A DNA stretch of 64,000 nucleotides, taken from contig OZ038324.1 in the NCBI GenBank assembly GCA_964035795.1, forward strand, positions 4,522,680 to 4,586,679, in the 5' to 3' direction. A model generated the notes under the pieces. The model did not search any database, was not told the origin of the DNA, and was given only the letters and a program-made list of their open reading frames with translations. The position numbers and the translations under genes are program-made. Positions 61,971 to 64,000 of this stretch are shown here, one piece after another. This DNA comes from Pterobdella sp. o SKG-2022 (Eukaryota > Annelida > Clitellata > Hirudinida > Piscicolidae). The stretch's first letter is position 1. Each line of letters begins with the position of its first letter.

Positions 61971-63895
61971 AAATGGCCATTAACAGCGCGATTCTCTCAT
62001 CTCTTTCATCTCTTGATTTCATTCAATCATTGTAACAACAACTTAAAATTTGTCAATAATTGAAACGGCAAAGCGCATTGAAATATCTGTTAAAAAATAA
62101 TATAGAGGCATTAGGGATTTCGGCTGTTAATTTCAAGCAAGTCACCCGTCCATGCTATTTATCATCATTATTCAGACCGTAAATAACTGCTTAATCACCC
62201 TCCTCATTTTTCCTTCTTTCCAGTTAAATAATCGATCTTTTATTATCTTAATATCGAGTGACTTTGCCAAAGGAGCTTTAATTACGCTAAGAATTTTAAT
62301 ATTCTCTTGTTTATAGTTTAGTGCTCATAAAAATATTTATTTTTAAAATGGTTTTAAAATAAATTATTAAAATTATTCCAATCACAATCAACTTCTCTTA
62401 AACATACACTCAGTACATCCATCACTGTTTTATACAAAATCTTTCGGAAAATAAAGAAGTTAAAATGTCCTAATGTTATGAGAAAAGCGATAACCAGTAC
62501 ATCTTTTTAATTAATTTTTCTCAATTTTTGTTGCAGACGAGATTAAATTCTTTGGCAGATAGGTCGCCTTTTTCTTGCAAAGTAGTTTGCGAAACCGAAA
62601 TAAATGAATCGATATATTTTAGGTCTAATCGTTGGAAGCTTGTAGTTCAATAATTATAAATTTGAACCTATTTAAAGATTATTTCGAGAATAACCTTATG
62701 ATTATTTTCAAGTCATTTTGGCAGCTTAAAATGGTTTGAATGATCAAAAAGATCATCTCAAAACGACGGAAGCACGCAAACGTTTTAATGTTTTACTCTT
62801 CAAAAGCTTTTTATCCAAACATCTAAAATCAAATTATGTCACGTAAAAGTGGGTTTATTAGCAAAATGACTGGAAGCTTTTAAATTTATACATTTTAATA
62901 CCTATAGCATAATCTATAAAAGACCGCTCTCATCGCCAACACACATTTCAGTAGATTACTTATGAATTGTTTTGAACATAATTTAGTTTTCCAGCCATGA
63001 CAGATCAAAAAATGGAATGTAGTTTTAAGAAAATTTAAAATAATTTCAAAGTTTGATATGGAATTTAATTATTTTATTCTGATGCTTTTGTTGCCGAGGA
63101 ATTTTTGCGAACCAATGACAGGTTTTGTCTTGAATTTTTATTTGTATTCGATTATTATTTTGTTTTTGAAACTTCACAATAAGATAGTTTTATCGTCTAA
63201 AGAAAAGTTAGAATGCCCATAACAATAATATTTTTCACTTTCATTTTATTACTTTAATTATCTTCATATTTCAATTGCATTTTATATTAAATTAATTTTT
63301 AAAGTCTTCAAATTATTTTTCAATTTTTTGATGAGCAAAACGTTTTTTAATAGTTTTTTTAGCTTAATTTGTATGTACTTACCCAAACAGGACAACGCTT
63401 TTGTAACTGTTGGTCATATTTAGACACTGGACTTTTTTTCAAATATTAGTAGCTTGCGTGGTTGTACTGATCTGATTATTTCTTGAGTTTTTGAAAAAAA
63501 TGATGCTAACAATATAAGAAACTTTTATTATATCGCATTAATTTTGCTTCCTTCATCAACAAGCCTTAAAAGCTTTTCAATTAAAAAAAAAATAAATCAT
63601 TTTGAACTTTATATTGTATAAATTATAAATTAAAAAAAAAATAAAATTTTCTAAAAAATAACTTTTATCGATAATAAAAATGTTTTTTTTTCAATTTTTG
63701 ACATAAATACGAGTTTTAATCGGCTCTAAGGCCATTAATTTAGAGATTGAAATTCGAAACTTTTTGGCGCTTCAATTCTAAATCAGCATATACGCTTAGT
63801 GGCTCTAAGGTGAAACTACTAAAACCACATAAGCCGATCTATTTTTTATATCATTCCTCTTATTTTCATTTCATAAATATTTTATATATCTAAAG
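61971..63895. other. Intergenic region between COP1 and the next gene
   Basis: A+T-rich. COP1 3' UTR at the left. No exon, repeat family or RNA gene recognised. Confidence 0.4.
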
Positions 63896-64000
63896 TATGT
63901 CTTTGGCACATCAGAGGGCGCGAGAGTGATCGAGACGGCATCAGGGTTGTACAGGGGAGTGAGGGAAGAGAGAGGGGTGGAGGTCTTCAAAGCCATCAAG
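63896..64000 (+). CDS. First visible exon of a further gene, probably a type-B carboxylesterase (partial)
   Basis: After a TATATCTAAAG acceptor the frame stays open to the window edge and is unusually G+C-rich for the region. It reads YVFGTSEGARVIETASGLYR, then GVREERGVEVFKAIK. This resembles the N-terminal strand of carboxylesterase/cholinesterase-like proteins (V.T..G..RG....G..VF.GIPYA). Only 35 residues are visible, with no catalytic residue, so the call is tentative. The exon has no ATG at its start in this frame, so an upstream exon is expected. Confidence 0.4.

Overview
The window is nuclear DNA of an invertebrate metazoan. It is strongly A+T-rich, its genes are split by many short GT-AG introns, it is dense in microsatellites, palindromic repeats and decayed non-LTR retrotransposons, and it carries animal-type signalling, autophagy and ciliary genes. 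The sequence does not let me name the phylum. A repeat tail of a kind I associate with molluscs appears in COP1, but that is only a hint.

Layout. (1) 1-10255: three copies of one endonuclease/RT LINE family in alternating orientation (-,+,-). The middle copy is nearly full length, with a zinc-knuckle ORF1 and an ORF2 broken by one frameshift. (2) 10256-17750: A+T-rich intergenic DNA with palindromic elements, an unclassified ~320-bp repeat, a decayed PHD-finger-type RT relic and a 5'-truncated LINE. (3) 17751-27047: a compact cluster of ATG101 (+), CCDC113/CFAP263 (+), an unrecognised 83-residue protein (-) and BBS8/TTC8 (-). The two ciliary genes each have a perfect RFX-type X-box about 65-80 bp before the start codon. 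(4) 29610-48947: NCK/dreadlocks (-) and a MAP4K4/TNIK/misshapen kinase (+), head-to-head with 646 bp between start codons and a YY1-like site between them. The kinase gene contains an antisense non-LTR element whose 13-bp target-site duplication copies the exon-11 splice donor, and whose ORF begins with a viral-type 2A motif. (5) 49575-51455: a broken LINE with an (ATT)n tail. (6) 51981-61970: the E3 ligase COP1/RFWD2 (22 exons), whose introns hold two copies of a tRNA-derived SINE, palindromic elements and TCTA microsatellites. (7) 63896-64000: the first visible exon of a further gene, probably a type-B carboxylesterase.

Functional links. NCK is the SH2/SH3 adaptor that in flies and mammals binds the Misshapen/NIK kinase family, so the head-to-head pair encodes partners of one pathway. 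The kinase keeps a PxxPxR motif (PPQVPPR) suitable for an SH3 domain. BBS8 (BBSome) and CCDC113 (axonemal) share a ciliary promoter signature. Exon boundaries were assigned by eye from GT-AG sites, reading frame and remembered family sequence. In ATG101, CCDC113, BBS8, NCK and COP1 all exon phases join into one frame. The kinase has one unresolved small exon in its CNH domain.
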